Assembly (NCBI GenBank): GCA_000432175.1 | Contig: HF989395.1 | Location: 1 to 6,031 of the forward strand | Direction of reading: 5' to 3' | DNA: 6,031 bases | Source of the DNA: Eubacterium sp. CAG:786 | GTDB lineage: Bacteria > Bacillota > Clostridia > Oscillospirales > Ruminococcaceae | Part shown: piece after piece, positions 5,998 through 6,031 of the stretch | Numbering within the stretch: the stretch's first letter is position 1 | How the letters are laid out: each line of letters begins with the position of its first letter | Notes under the pieces: generated by a model | Seen by the model: the letters and a program-made list of their open reading frames with translations, nothing else | Told to the model about the DNA's origin: nothing | Databases searched by the model: none | Translations under genes and position numbers: made by a program

Positions 5998-6031
5998 ATA
6001 CCCTTGTATGATATAGTTAAGCCCCATATCA

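Noticed and set aside
5654..6016. Plus-strand open frame of 120 codons, antisense to the SDR gene
   Set aside because: It mirrors the SDR reading frame, and the opposite strand has a full set of SDR motifs. There is no independent evidence for it.

Overview
The window looks like chromosomal DNA from a low-to-moderate GC Gram-positive anaerobe of the Clostridia, most plausibly a Ruminococcus-like gut or rumen bacterium. This is inferred from strong AAGGAGG-type ribosome binding sites, a textbook sigma-A promoter, and a secreted papain-family protease joined to a lectin-like domain and fibronectin type III repeats. That architecture is typical of such Firmicutes. No marker gene in the window proves the taxonomy.

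Every gene I can support is on the minus strand, so transcription reads from right to left. From 5997 down to 1956 there are five tightly packed genes: a FabG-like short-chain dehydrogenase/reductase, a NeuB-family nonulosonic (sialic-type) acid synthase, a metallo-beta-lactamase-fold hydrolase, an ABC-2 polysaccharide exporter permease (Wzm/TagG type) and its ATPase (Wzt/TagH type, short form). Spacings are 10 bp, an overlap, 49 bp and 12 bp. A strong intrinsic terminator (1916-1953) follows the ATPase, so this is the 3' end of an operon whose promoter and earlier genes lie to the right of the window.

The simplest reading is the tail of a surface-glycan locus. NeuB condenses a mannosamine-type sugar with phosphoenolpyruvate to make a nine-carbon acidic sugar. 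The SDR probably acts on a precursor or a neighbouring sugar. The Wzm/Wzt pair exports a lipid-linked glycan across the membrane. The hydrolase between NeuB and the exporter is the least explained member. CMP-sugar synthetase, epimerase and glycosyltransferases are not in the window.

Left of the terminator is a short intergenic region (1808-1955) with a clear promoter (TTGACT, 17 bp, extended TATAAT), a small palindrome near the predicted transcription start and a perfect ribosome binding site. These drive an independent gene that runs off the left edge (602 codons visible): a secreted cysteine protease with signal peptide, C1 catalytic domain, lectin-like domain, one FN3 domain and the start of probably a second. 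There is no gene-free stretch over 300 bp and I see no RNA gene, mobile element or CRISPR array. I see no clear evidence of a wholly new system. The items most worth a second look are the hydrolase embedded in the nonulosonate/export operon and the sequence variant of NeuB.
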